This document shows, one piece after another, positions 42,096 to 48,038 of a stretch of DNA of 48,038 nt. Positions within the stretch are counted from its first letter, which is position 1; every line of letters begins with the position of its first letter. This DNA comes from Pseudomonadales bacterium (GTDB lineage: Bacteria > Pseudomonadota > Gammaproteobacteria > Pseudomonadales > Azotimanducaceae). The notes under the pieces were generated by a model. That model was not told where the DNA came from. It did no database searches and worked only from the letters and a program-made list of their open reading frames with translations. Both the position numbers and the translations under genes were made by a program. The stretch covers positions 1 to 48,038 of the forward strand of contig SLTB01000283.1 of assembly GCA_007130155.1 (NCBI GenBank), in the 5' to 3' direction.

Positions 42096-42500
42096 CGCTT
42101 TCGATCACCCTGACCAGCGCCGCATCGCAACCGATCCGTCTGACAGTTTCATTCGACAACACCGAACCCTGTTCCAGGCTGGGTGGATCCGAAGGATCCA
42201 CCTGTGCGCCTGAGGGCAGGGCCGTCACCGGAGCATGAATCGTCAGCAGATAGCGATCCGCCGACTGCAGCCCGTCCTCGGCCTCGGGTGCGACCGCCAG
42301 GAAGCGTTCGGCCAGAGCAGCCCGAGGGCATCCGCTCGCCGGGTGGACAGGGGCGGCCGGGCCTCCGGCGCCGATGGACTCACGCGCAACGATTCCGCGG
42401 AATCGTCCTGGCGGGTATCGCTTGTCTCGCACTCGCCGCGTTCATCACGCCCATTATGCCCACGACGCGCATCACGCTCCTGGGCGTCAGCCCACTCCAT
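42096..42500 (-). pseudogene. DUF222/13E12-type protein, central fragment
   Basis: It begins 'MEWADAQERDARRGHNGRDE' and continues 'RQDDSAESLRVSPSAPEARP', 'PPLSTRRADALGLL', then after a frameshift 'RYLLTIHAPVTALPSGAQVD', 'VLSNETVRRIGCDAALVRV' and 'IESGDGG'. It corresponds to roughly residues 180-385 of the intact copy at 45662-47251. It contains one DSAES palindrome where the intact copy has three. Both ends are abrupt junctions, with the DUF3883 gene on one side and the AAA ATPase tail on the other. Confidence 0.85.
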
Positions 42501-43168
42501 GTGGTCTTCACTTCGATGAGGCGCTCTGCGCCGTGGCTCTCGAACGAAAGGATGTCGTAGCCCGCGTGGTCGCCGCGAACCACTGACGTGTGTTTGGTCT
42601 TCGCAGCGAGCTTTTCCTGGTCGGCATGAATCAAACGGGCGCGCTCGTAGTTGAGCACGAACTCTTCCCCGGCGAGGCCGAGCGATCGGTTCCGTGCTTC
42701 GCGTTCGAGGTAGTTGGTGGTGCGCGCCGTCCAGTTTTGCGGTTCCCGCGTCTCGCGCGGATGCTTGGCCGCTTCGGGTGCCGTGGTCAGAACCGCCAGA
42801 ATGTCATCGGCCTCAAGTACCACGATGGGAAGGTCTGCGTCGGCTGCCGCCAACTCATGGAGACGGCGCGCTCCGCTGAGGCGGTCGGCGACTACCTCGG
42901 CGAGTAGCTGTTGATAGTTGGATCGCGGACGATAGCCGGGGATGTACGGAAAGCCCAACTCGAGCAGGACGGCACTGATGTTCGCGTGCTTGAATTCGAT
43001 GGACTGCTTCGTGCGCTGATTCAGGCGTGGCAACAAGGCGCGATTGTGCGCTGCCTTGTTGTAGTGCACGCCGGCCAGATGCGAAGCCAGCATGGCGAAG
43101 TAATCAGCCACGATGGTTTCAACTTCGAGCTTGCTCCAGGCATTGGCGCTCACTCCGCCGCTCGCCAT
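42380..43168 (-). pseudogene. DUF3883-type protein, 3'-truncated
   Basis: About 225 residues of authentic sequence are followed by some 35 residues read through DUF222 DNA in another frame. The amino part has 'WSKLEVETIVADYFAMLASH', 'LLPRLNQRTKQSIEFKHANI' and 'GYRPRSNYQQLL'. The end has 'AGEEFVLNYERARLIHA' and 'GYDILSFESHGAERLIEVKT', the PD-(D/E)xK-like core of DUF3883 domains. The normal end of the domain is lost at about 42500, after 'EVKTT'. Such proteins are often near restriction or defence genes. It may still be made, but the nuclease-like domain is incomplete. Confidence 0.7.
42391..42404. repeat. palindrome GATTCCGCGGAATC, copy 2 (in DUF222 fragment)
   Basis: With flanks the symmetry is ACGATTCCGCGGAATCGT, 18 bases. 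It encodes DSAES in the DUF222 frame on the minus strand. Confidence 0.85.
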
Positions 43169-43665
43169 TTCTGCATGAGCAGGGCAGGGGCGGCTTTGTC
43201 GGGGTAGATCGTGTCACCAATCTTGGATGTCACCCGGCAGGGAGTATGTGCAAGATTCCCCTCGGCAGCGGGGAGATCTGTTTCGTCCCAGTCGATCGCA
43301 CCGAGAATGTAGGAGAGGTCACGGGCGAAGCTGTTCAGCATTCCCACGACAGAACGATCACGCGTAGGACCCACCTGGACGGAAGACATGGCACGGATCT
43401 CCTGATCGATGACATGCGCCGGTATTCCCAGACGGTTCAACCGTTCCTCCACGAAGCGGGGCAGGTTCGCTGGCAGCTTCTTGAGATCACGCGCCGGTGT
43501 CAGGATGGGCAGCAGGGACTCGGAGCTGATCAGAATGACCAGGGGCTTGCGGTCCATGACGATGCTGTTGGCGTACCAGTCGCCGAGCGCAGTGTCCGAT
43601 TCGCCGTCGACTGGGGTCGTCGGGAGTCGACTCAGGAGTTTCTTGGTGGCTCTCAGGATGACCAT
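43150..43665 (-). CDS. DUF6933 domain protein
   Basis: A 171-residue protein: 'MVILRATKKLLSRLP', 'TALGDWYANSIVMDRKPLVI', 'LISSESLLPILTPARDLKKL', 'ANLPRFVEERLNRLGIPAHV', 'VQVGPTRDRSVVGMLNSFAR'. This matches the DUF6933 pattern, where a '(V)xLRATKK' start and an 'RSVLGxMN' motif are conserved. The function is unknown; it is often found in accessory regions beside toxin-antitoxin genes. Its 3' end overlaps the start of the DUF3883 gene by 19 bases, so the two may be co-expressed. A decayed second copy is at 36069-36307. Confidence 0.85.
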   Translation of the reverse strand: MVILRATKKLLSRLPTTPVDGESDTALGDWYANSIVMDRKPLVILISSESLLPILTPARDLKKLPANLPRFVEERLNRLGIPAHVIDQEIRAMSSVQVGPTRDRSVVGMLNSFARDLSYILGAIDWDETDLPAAEGNLAHTPCRVTSKIGDTIYPDKAAPALLMQKWRAAE

Positions 43666-43764
43666 GGGGAATTTTGTTGGGGATGGCTGTGGTCATCGCC
43701 ATGCCAGTCGGCCATGACGTTCTCCATCAAGCGGAATCTGACCTCATTGCCGTTGACACGATGC

Positions 43765-44904
43765 TCATGAGACCGGGTGTGGCGGGAGATTATTGCTGTC
43801 CTGCGTCATTAACTCCATCAGCCTTGGTTGGACGAACAACTTCTCGCGGCCGACGCGCTCCTCGCGCAGCACACCAATCTCCGCTAGCTGCTTCAGGTAT
43901 ACCGAAGCCGTTTGCCGCTTGGCAATGTCCCGCTCCACCAGGGTGCCGATGCGGCAGTAGGGCTGCTCGAAGAGCGCCTGCATCAGCTCATGGCTGTGGA
44001 TCCGGGGTAGCCGCTCGCGAACCAGATCGGAGGTCTGCGCCATCAGTGCCCGAATCGCCGCGATTTTCTCGCAGGTCCACCGGGAGACCTGCTCGATCCC
44101 CTCGAGCATGTAGATTACCCACGCCTCCCAGGCCCCTTCGCGTGTCACCGCCAGCAGCAGGCGGTAGTAGTCCGCCTTGGTCTGCACGATGTAGCGGCTC
44201 AGGTAGAGGATCGGCAGCGTCAACAGACGCTTCTCGATCAAGTACAGCACGTTGAGGATGCGTCCGGTTCGGCCGTTGCCATCCGTGAAGGGATGGATGG
44301 CCTCGAACTGGTAGTGGCTGATGGCCATCCGGATCAGCGGGTCTAGATCGTCATCGGCGTGGATGAATCGCTCCCAGTTGCCGAGCAGGTCGCGGATGGC
44401 GGCCTCGCCGACTGGCGGCGTATAGATAACCTCGCCGCTGCGCGGGTTGCCGATCATCGTGCCCGGCACCCGGCGGATATCCATGGGTCGATCCATCAGA
44501 GAGCTGCAGAGCTCAACGGCTGCCGTGGTGCACAGCGGGCGCGAGTCGGGCTGAAGGAACCCACGCTGCAACGCGGCCCGATAACGCAGCGCCTCGCGTG
44601 TGGCGGGATCCGCGCCGCTTTCCTGGCCGGCATGCCTGAACAGCCTGTCGGTGGTGGTGAGGACGTTCTCGATCTCGGAGCTGTCGCGGGCTTCCAGAGT
44701 CGGCAGCAAGTTGATCAGCATGCGCTGGTCCGGCAGCAGCGCTCCCGCCTGCCTGAACTCCGCCAGCGCCGCGCGTGCCGGGATACAGGCTTTGAGCACC
44801 GCCCGGGTCTCCACCTGCTCGATGGCCGGTGGCAACGGTGGAAGATGGTTGTAGGGCTGGTCTGCCCGCCATGTCATGTTTATGTTCTCGCCGTTCATCG
44901 ACAT
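43765..44904 (-). CDS. Fic family AMPylase-type protein with carboxy-terminal winged helix
   Basis: A 379-residue Fic protein. The catalytic motif is 'HPFTDGNGRTGR' with His204. The inhibitory helix 'SSEIEN' at residues 75-80 fits [S/T]xxxE[G/N], placing it in the class with an intramolecular amino-terminal inhibitory glutamate (Glu79). The flap region is 'SGEVIYTPP'. The carboxy terminus resembles a winged helix ('ERDIAKRQTASVYLKQLAEI', 'GVLREERVGREKLFVQPR'), as in SoFic-type proteins. It transfers AMP to target proteins, probably self-regulated. Three ATGs near the start (44904, 44898, 44877) leave the exact start open. A long inverted repeat lies about 50 bases upstream. Confidence 0.93.
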   Translation of the reverse strand: MSMNGENINMTWRADQPYNHLPPLPPAIEQVETRAVLKACIPARAALAEFRQAGALLPDQRMLINLLPTLEARDSSEIENVLTTTDRLFRHAGQESGADPATREALRYRAALQRGFLQPDSRPLCTTAAVELCSSLMDRPMDIRRVPGTMIGNPRSGEVIYTPPVGEAAIRDLLGNWERFIHADDDLDPLIRMAISHYQFEAIHPFTDGNGRTGRILNVLYLIEKRLLTLPILYLSRYIVQTKADYYRLLLAVTREGAWEAWVIYMLEGIEQVSRWTCEKIAAIRALMAQTSDLVRERLPRIHSHELMQALFEQPYCRIGTLVERDIAKRQTASVYLKQLAEIGVLREERVGREKLFVQPRLMELMTQDSNNLPPHPVS

Positions 44905-44953
44905 GTTTGTGCGATTTGACGAGTCTATGTTGATGGTATCGACGCATCAAGAT

Positions 44954-44988
44954 GACATGTCGATAGAAAACCGTTTCATCAACATGTC
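44954..44988. promoter_or_regulatory. long imperfect inverted repeat upstream of Fic
   Basis: The arms are GACATGTCGATAGAAA and GTTTCATCAACATGTC, reading GACATGTyGATrGAAA-like inward from both sides. Further GACATGT half-sites lie at 44899-44906. A related element is at 47893-47922, upstream of the Phd-like antitoxin gene. Confidence 0.6.
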
Positions 44989-45008
44989 ATGCGGGACAGC
45001 CGCTTGCA

Positions 45009-45308
45009 TCAAAAACCCAAGAACAGCATGTCCAATGCCGCGGAGATCTCATCATGCTTCGCAGCGAGGCTACCCACGCCGGAGCGCAATTCCTGTTCAG
45101 GGACAGCAGCCATGTACTGGGTGGCCATGACCAACTCTTGCCCTCCAATGCTCAAGATAGGGTTCAGCCGCCGGGCAGGAGACGGTGCTGTGGATATCGG
45201 CAACAGTGGCACGACCACTCGGGTGTTCAATCCGCTGAGGAGGTCTGACTGAACGTCGAGAAGATAGCCCGCGCCTCCGAGGTTTTCGAAGACATCGAAA
45301 CGGGCCAT
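45009..45308 (-). CDS. ccdB: CcdB-type toxin
   Basis: A 99-residue CcdB homologue: 'ARFDVFENLGGAGYLLDVQS', 'LNTRVVVPLLPISTAPSPAR', 'LNPILSIGGQELVMATQYMA', ending 'ISAALDMLFLGF'. The last Trp/Gly/Ile-type end of CcdB is Phe-Leu-Gly-Phe here, which fits some family members. CcdB poisons DNA gyrase. Its start overlaps the CcdA stop by one base, the usual antitoxin-toxin coupling. It appears complete. Confidence 0.9.
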   Translation of the reverse strand: MARFDVFENLGGAGYLLDVQSDLLSGLNTRVVVPLLPISTAPSPARRLNPILSIGGQELVMATQYMAAVPEQELRSGVGSLAAKHDEISAALDMLFLGF

Positions 45309-45553
45309 CAGAACTGACGGTGCCGTGCGAGAGGCAATCCGTTGGCTTCAACGTAGGCGTTCGAGCTTGCCAGGGCGCTGGCATTCTCTTGCAGCCACTT
45401 CTCCTCCTTGGATCGATTCACAGCCTCCGCGATCCCCGCCTCTGCGGATCGTGAGATGTTGATTCCCAAAGCTTTTGCCTCTTCGAGAAGGGCGCCATCC
45501 AGCGACAGGTTCGTTGGCCTGCGGGCGGATTTGGGCGCTTGAGCAGCTGGCAT
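45308..45553 (-). CDS. ccdA: CcdA-type antitoxin
   Basis: An 81-residue antitoxin with the ribbon-helix-helix amino part 'RRPTNLSLDGALLEEAKALG', 'INISRSAEAGIAEAV' and the toxin-binding tail 'EEKWLQENASALASSNAYVE', ending 'GLPLARHRQF'. The 'W...EN..A...N.(Y/W)VE..GLPLA' pattern is the CcdA signature. It neutralises CcdB and represses the operon. A TATGCGC/GCGCATA inverted repeat about 35 bases upstream is a likely operator. Confidence 0.92.
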   Translation of the reverse strand: MPAAQAPKSARRPTNLSLDGALLEEAKALGINISRSAEAGIAEAVNRSKEEKWLQENASALASSNAYVEANGLPLARHRQF

Positions 45554-45587
45554 GTTTCAGTCCTTGTGCGAATTTATGCCTGAAAAA

Positions 45588-45610
45588 TATGCGCCAAATA
45601 GATGCGCATA
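45588..45610. promoter_or_regulatory. inverted repeat upstream of ccdAB, operator candidate
   Basis: TATGCGC and GCGCATA are inverted around nine bases, 35 bases before the CcdA start. The position fits autorepression by the CcdA-CcdB complex. Confidence 0.55.
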
Positions 45611-45661
45611 GAACATGCCTATGAAAACGCAGCCACGCCAGCAGCGCAAGGGTTGCTGACC

Positions 45662-47251
45662 TCAGCGCTGCAAGGTGCTGACGAACGCTTCCCAGTCGGC
45701 CCGTCGTCGCGACCCCGTTCGGTTGAAGCCACGAGCCCGCGCCAGACGCCATGCCGGTGCTGCGGTGGAACCGAAAGAAGCGGTACCACCCAGGGCAACG
45801 CCAGCTCCGAGTTGCGCTGACAACTCGCCGGGCTCGAGATGATCGTTGACCTCGGGCACCCGCAGCCCGTCAGCGCGGAAGAAGTGGAACTCGGCACCGC
45901 GCTTGACCACCGTGTAGCCGCCTTCATGCAGCAGTCCATGATGATATCTGCAGACGCTAACGAGGTTGCTAAGGCGCGTCTCGCCGCCATCCGCCCAGTG
46001 CTCGATGTGATGACCATCGACGAACTTCGTACGGTCGCAGCCAGGGAAGCGGCAGCCGCCATCGCGGCGCTTCAAGGCCCGGCGGATCGCCGGTGGAATC
46101 ACCCGGGTCTTGCGGCCCACGTCCAGCGGTTCGCCGTCGCCGCTTTCGAGCAGCCGGACCAGCGCCGCATCGCAACCGATCCGTCTGACAGTCTCATTCG
46201 ACAGCACCGGGCCCTGCTCCAGGCAGGGGGGATCCGCAGGATCCACCTGCGCGCGTGAGGGCAGGGCCGTCACCGGAGCATGAATCGTCAGCAGATAGCG
46301 ATCCGCCGACTGCAGTCCGTCCTCGGCCTCGGGTGCCACCGCAAGGAAGCGTTCGGCCAGCAGCCCGAGGGCATCCGCGCGCCGGGTGGACAGGGGCGGC
46401 CGGGCCTCCGGTGCCGCCGAAGTCACCCGCAACGATTCCGCGGAATCGTGGCACGCAGGGTCATGGGCGGTGTCGTGGACAGGTCCATGGCCGCCACAGC
46501 CGCAGGCGGCCACCTCGGAGGGCGATTCCGCGGAATCGCCGTGGCCCTCCCGAGCAACCGATTCGACACCGCAGATCGTTAGATCAGACGATTCCGCGGA
46601 ATCGTCCTGGCGGGCATCGCTGGTCTCGCAGTCACCGCGCTCACCGCGTTCATCACGCCCGTTATGCGCATCACGCCCATCACGCTCCTGGGCGTCAGCC
46701 CACTCCATGGCGCGATCGAGAGCCTGCTTCAGCATGGCCCCGATCTCCGCCGGCACCCGACCCTCGAACAGCAGCGAGCCGTCCTCCTGGGTCTGGCACT
46801 CGAAGTAGCGGTACTTCCACGCCTGCATGGCCGCCTCGGGCGCGTTCACCCGGCCGGACTGGCGATGCTTGCGCACCAAACGCTCCAGTTTCGCCGCCGT
46901 GTTTTCGAGGCCGGCCTCCACCCAGGTTTGCTCCGTATCCGGCTGTGCCACCCGAGTAATGGCCCGGATCTTGGAGTAGCTGAGCTCGCCCGTGCGGAAC
47001 TTCTCCCGCGTGAGCGGCAGTTCCGCCAGCGCCATGGCCACCCGGACCTTCTCCCGGGCGGTGACCATGTCGAAGCCGCAGCGCCACGCCAGCCAGTGGG
47101 CACAGCTCGGCATGGCGGCCGTCCAGGGGTTCAGCAGTTCGAGGCGGTGGATGAGGTTCGAGAGCAGGAAATCGCCACCGTGCATGCGGCTGCAGACGTC
47201 GACGATGCGGGTGGTGAGATCCTGGAAAGTGTCCTGGCTTGCCTGCTCCAT
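45662..47251 (-). CDS. DUF222/13E12-type HNH endonuclease-like protein
   Basis: A 529-residue protein with an amino-terminal DUF222 helical domain ('MPSCAHWLAWRCGFDMVTAR', 'GELSYSKIRAITRVAQPDTE') and a carboxy-terminal HNH nuclease motif ('FVDGHHIEHWADGGETRLSN', 'LVSVCRYHHGLLHEGGY'). Between them lies a low-complexity, charged linker (about residues 185-275) holding DSAES three times, each encoded by the palindrome GATTCCGCGGAATC. Two broken copies of the same gene are elsewhere in the window. The family (called 13E12 repeat in actinobacteria) is multicopy in many genomes and probably nuclease-active; biological role unclear. It has a 24-base palindrome 18 bases upstream. Confidence 0.9.
   Translation of the reverse strand: MEQASQDTFQDLTTRIVDVCSRMHGGDFLLSNLIHRLELLNPWTAAMPSCAHWLAWRCGFDMVTAREKVRVAMALAELPLTREKFRTGELSYSKIRAITRVAQPDTEQTWVEAGLENTAAKLERLVRKHRQSGRVNAPEAAMQAWKYRYFECQTQEDGSLLFEGRVPAEIGAMLKQALDRAMEWADAQERDGRDAHNGRDERGERGDCETSDARQDDSAESSDLTICGVESVAREGHGDSAESPSEVAACGCGGHGPVHDTAHDPACHDSAESLRVTSAAPEARPPLSTRRADALGLLAERFLAVAPEAEDGLQSADRYLLTIHAPVTALPSRAQVDPADPPCLEQGPVLSNETVRRIGCDAALVRLLESGDGEPLDVGRKTRVIPPAIRRALKRRDGGCRFPGCDRTKFVDGHHIEHWADGGETRLSNLVSVCRYHHGLLHEGGYTVVKRGAEFHFFRADGLRVPEVNDHLEPGELSAQLGAGVALGGTASFGSTAAPAWRLARARGFNRTGSRRRADWEAFVSTLQR
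46434..46447. repeat. palindrome GATTCCGCGGAATC, copy 3 (in DUF222 gene)
   Basis: Encodes the DSAES of 'HDSAESLRVT'. Symmetry extends to 18 bases with the flanks. Confidence 0.85.
46524..46537. repeat. palindrome GATTCCGCGGAATC, copy 4 (in DUF222 gene)
   Basis: Encodes the DSAES of 'GDSAESPSEV'. Symmetry extends to GGCGATTCCGCGGAATCGCC, 20 bases. Confidence 0.85.
46590..46603. repeat. palindrome GATTCCGCGGAATC, copy 5 (in DUF222 gene)
   Basis: Encodes the DSAES of 'RQDDSAESSD'. Symmetry extends to GACGATTCCGCGGAATCGTC, 20 bases. Confidence 0.85.
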
Positions 47252-47268
47252 GGCTGCGTTCCTGCTCA

Positions 47269-47292
47269 GGTACTGTACTATCGTACAGTACC
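47269..47292. promoter_or_regulatory. 24-base palindrome upstream of the DUF222/HNH gene
   Basis: GGTACTGTAC and GTACAGTACC are perfectly inverted around TATC, 18 bases before the start codon. The DUF222 fragment at 26 kb keeps one half (GTACAGTA at about 26483-26490) at a similar distance, so the site belongs to the gene's regulatory region. Confidence 0.65.
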
Positions 47293-47419
47293 AGTCGAGA
47301 CGCGCAAACTCAACCGTGAAGAGAGAAATACACGATAAATACAGGCGTAAATCGACGAACGGTCGATCGGAAAGCTCTCCGGGCCGACGTGCGGACGACG
47401 CGTTAATCGTGATCTTGAC

Positions 47420-47433
47420 GATTCCGCGGAATC
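47420..47433. repeat. palindrome GATTCCGCGGAATC, copy 6 (intergenic/gene end)
   Basis: CGATTCCGCGGAATCG lies about 170 bases upstream of the DUF222/HNH start and about 20 bases beyond the stop of the Phd-like gene. Confidence 0.85.
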
Positions 47434-47452
47434 GCGCCCATCTTCGCGGGTC

Positions 47453-47779
47453 TCAGGATCGCGGCCAATCAGGCGTCCGGGTTTGAGCAACTGCTCTGAT
47501 CGCATCACATGAAGAATCAGAACCCGTTCGCCATCGCCGCATACGGGCTTTGGCGTCGGCGTGGCTGACCACTCGACCTTCCGCCACCGCCATTTCGCCT
47601 CGGGCAATGCCCTCGAGCACCGCCATTCTCTGCTGCAAACGCTCAAGGCTGTCCACATCGAGCAGGTAGGCGCTGGGGACGCAATGCTGCGTGATCAGGA
47701 TAGGCTCCCTGTCCCGCTGCAGTTCAGCGAGCAGCTCGGTAGCTTGGCGCTTGAGCGTGGTGACCAGTTCTGTGCGCAT
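47453..47779 (-). CDS. Phd/YefM-type antitoxin with altered carboxy terminus
   Basis: Starting at 'MRTELVTTLKRQATELLAEL' (47779), the first 80 residues fit a Phd-type antitoxin: 'REPILITQHCVPSAYLLDVD', 'SLERLQQRMAVLEGIARGEM', 'AVAEGRVVSHADAKARMRRW'. Relatives usually stop right after this point; here the frame runs on for 25 unrelated residues ('RTGSDSSCDAIRAVAQT'), suggesting that the 3' end has been replaced. No ParE or Doc toxin follows, so it is an orphan. The 'QHG' glycine common in the family is Cys here. The longer track start (47884) is less likely. Confidence 0.65.
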   Translation of the reverse strand: MRTELVTTLKRQATELLAELQRDREPILITQHCVPSAYLLDVDSLERLQQRMAVLEGIARGEMAVAEGRVVSHADAKARMRRWRTGSDSSCDAIRAVAQTRTPDWPRS

Positions 47780-47892
47780 GGAGTGATACTGAAGTGGTAC
47801 TTGCTGGGGGGCAATCAGAATGAGTGTTGGCTTGGCGTATGGGCCTCTGGTTTGAGACAGCTGTCGATAGCATCGGCACCTCAAGACGAAAA

Positions 47893-47922
47893 GTCGACAT
47901 AGAAGCGTTTCTTCGACATGTC
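47893..47922. promoter_or_regulatory. inverted repeat element related to the one before Fic
   Basis: GTCGACATAGAA and TTTCTTCGACATGTC form an imperfect inverted repeat. The right part (CGTTTC-T/A-TC-A/G-ACATGTC) matches the Fic upstream element at 44972-44988. It lies about 115 bases upstream of the Phd-like start. Confidence 0.55.
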
Positions 47923-47957
47923 TGATCGGCGCCCCAGACTCCTAGGGAAAGGCTTGG

Positions 47958-48038
47958 TCAACCCGCTTCATTCAGTGACTCAGCTATCACCTCTGGATGC
48001 CGGAAGGCAATTTCGATCAAGGTCCTCGCCGAACCAGA
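47958..48038 (-). CDS. XRE-type antitoxin, carboxy-terminal end (cut by window edge)
   Basis: Reading inward from the right edge on the minus strand, the frame gives 'SGSARTLIEIAFRHPEVIAE' and 'SLNEAG' then stop. This is the end of HigA/NadS-type HTH antitoxins ('...PSGxAxxLLxIAxRHPEVL'). The rest, with the helix-turn-helix, lies outside the window. It belongs to the same family as the amino-terminal stub at 40765-40947. Confidence 0.65.
   Translation of the reverse strand, partial: SGSARTLIEIAFRHPEVIAESLNEAG

Overview
The window is about 48 kb of GC-rich DNA. It looks like a chromosomal segment of a gammaproteobacterium that breaks down hydrophobic or ring compounds. Pointers to this are three large TonB-dependent receptors with the 'EEIVVTARKREES' type plug, several TetR regulators, three cytochromes P450, two Rieske oxygenase alpha subunits, an acyl-CoA ligase, an HsaA-type flavin monooxygenase and two amidohydrolases. 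The placement is inferred from gene content only. I saw no rRNA, tRNA or CRISPR.

Left part (1-12.1 kb): a decayed HupE gene, an AI-2E family permease and small proteins. A catabolic block follows: flavin monooxygenase, TetR, two Rieske oxygenases and an amidohydrolase, with a convergent acyl-CoA ligase. A decayed symporter gene lies head to head with a coiled-coil matrixin protease.

Middle part (12.1-36 kb): a TonB receptor remnant; then SDR, AhpD-like protein, a second AhpD-like protein with an in-frame TGA at its redox cysteine, and P450. Next come a secreted amidohydrolase, a P450 and receptor on the minus strand, a VOC protein with a divergent TetR, another TetR with a divergent alpha/beta hydrolase, and a run of broken genes (FAD enzyme stub, pirin, isochorismatase-like, DUF222). 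A second receptor is divergent from a third P450. A third receptor lies downstream of a TetR gene, with a (GGAAA)n tract between them. Apparently receptors import a hydrophobic substrate, oxygenases attack it, and the CoA ligase, hydrolase, SDR and amidohydrolases process products. The substrate cannot be read from sequence.

Right part (36-48 kb): an accessory region with a ureohydrolase plus YjiH permease pair and a nitronate monooxygenase, then many toxin-antitoxin and defence-like genes, intact or broken: XRE, HigBA and antidote remnants, an AAA ATPase tail, a truncated DUF3883 gene, DUF6933, Fic, CcdAB, a Phd-like antitoxin and a full DUF222/HNH protein. This end also holds six copies of a perfect palindrome (core GATTCCGCGGAATC) that reads as Asp-Ser-Ala-Glu-Ser inside DUF222 reading frames.

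The most interesting items are the candidate selenocysteine AhpD-like protein with a SECIS-like hairpin, the in-frame palindromes that differ in number between DUF222 copies, the pentanucleotide repeat upstream of a receptor gene, a duplicated divergent gene pair in which each copy lost the opposite partner, and a shared inverted repeat upstream of the Fic and Phd genes. Many genes carry internal deletions or frameshifts, so decay (or, for single-base changes, sequencing error) must be kept in mind.
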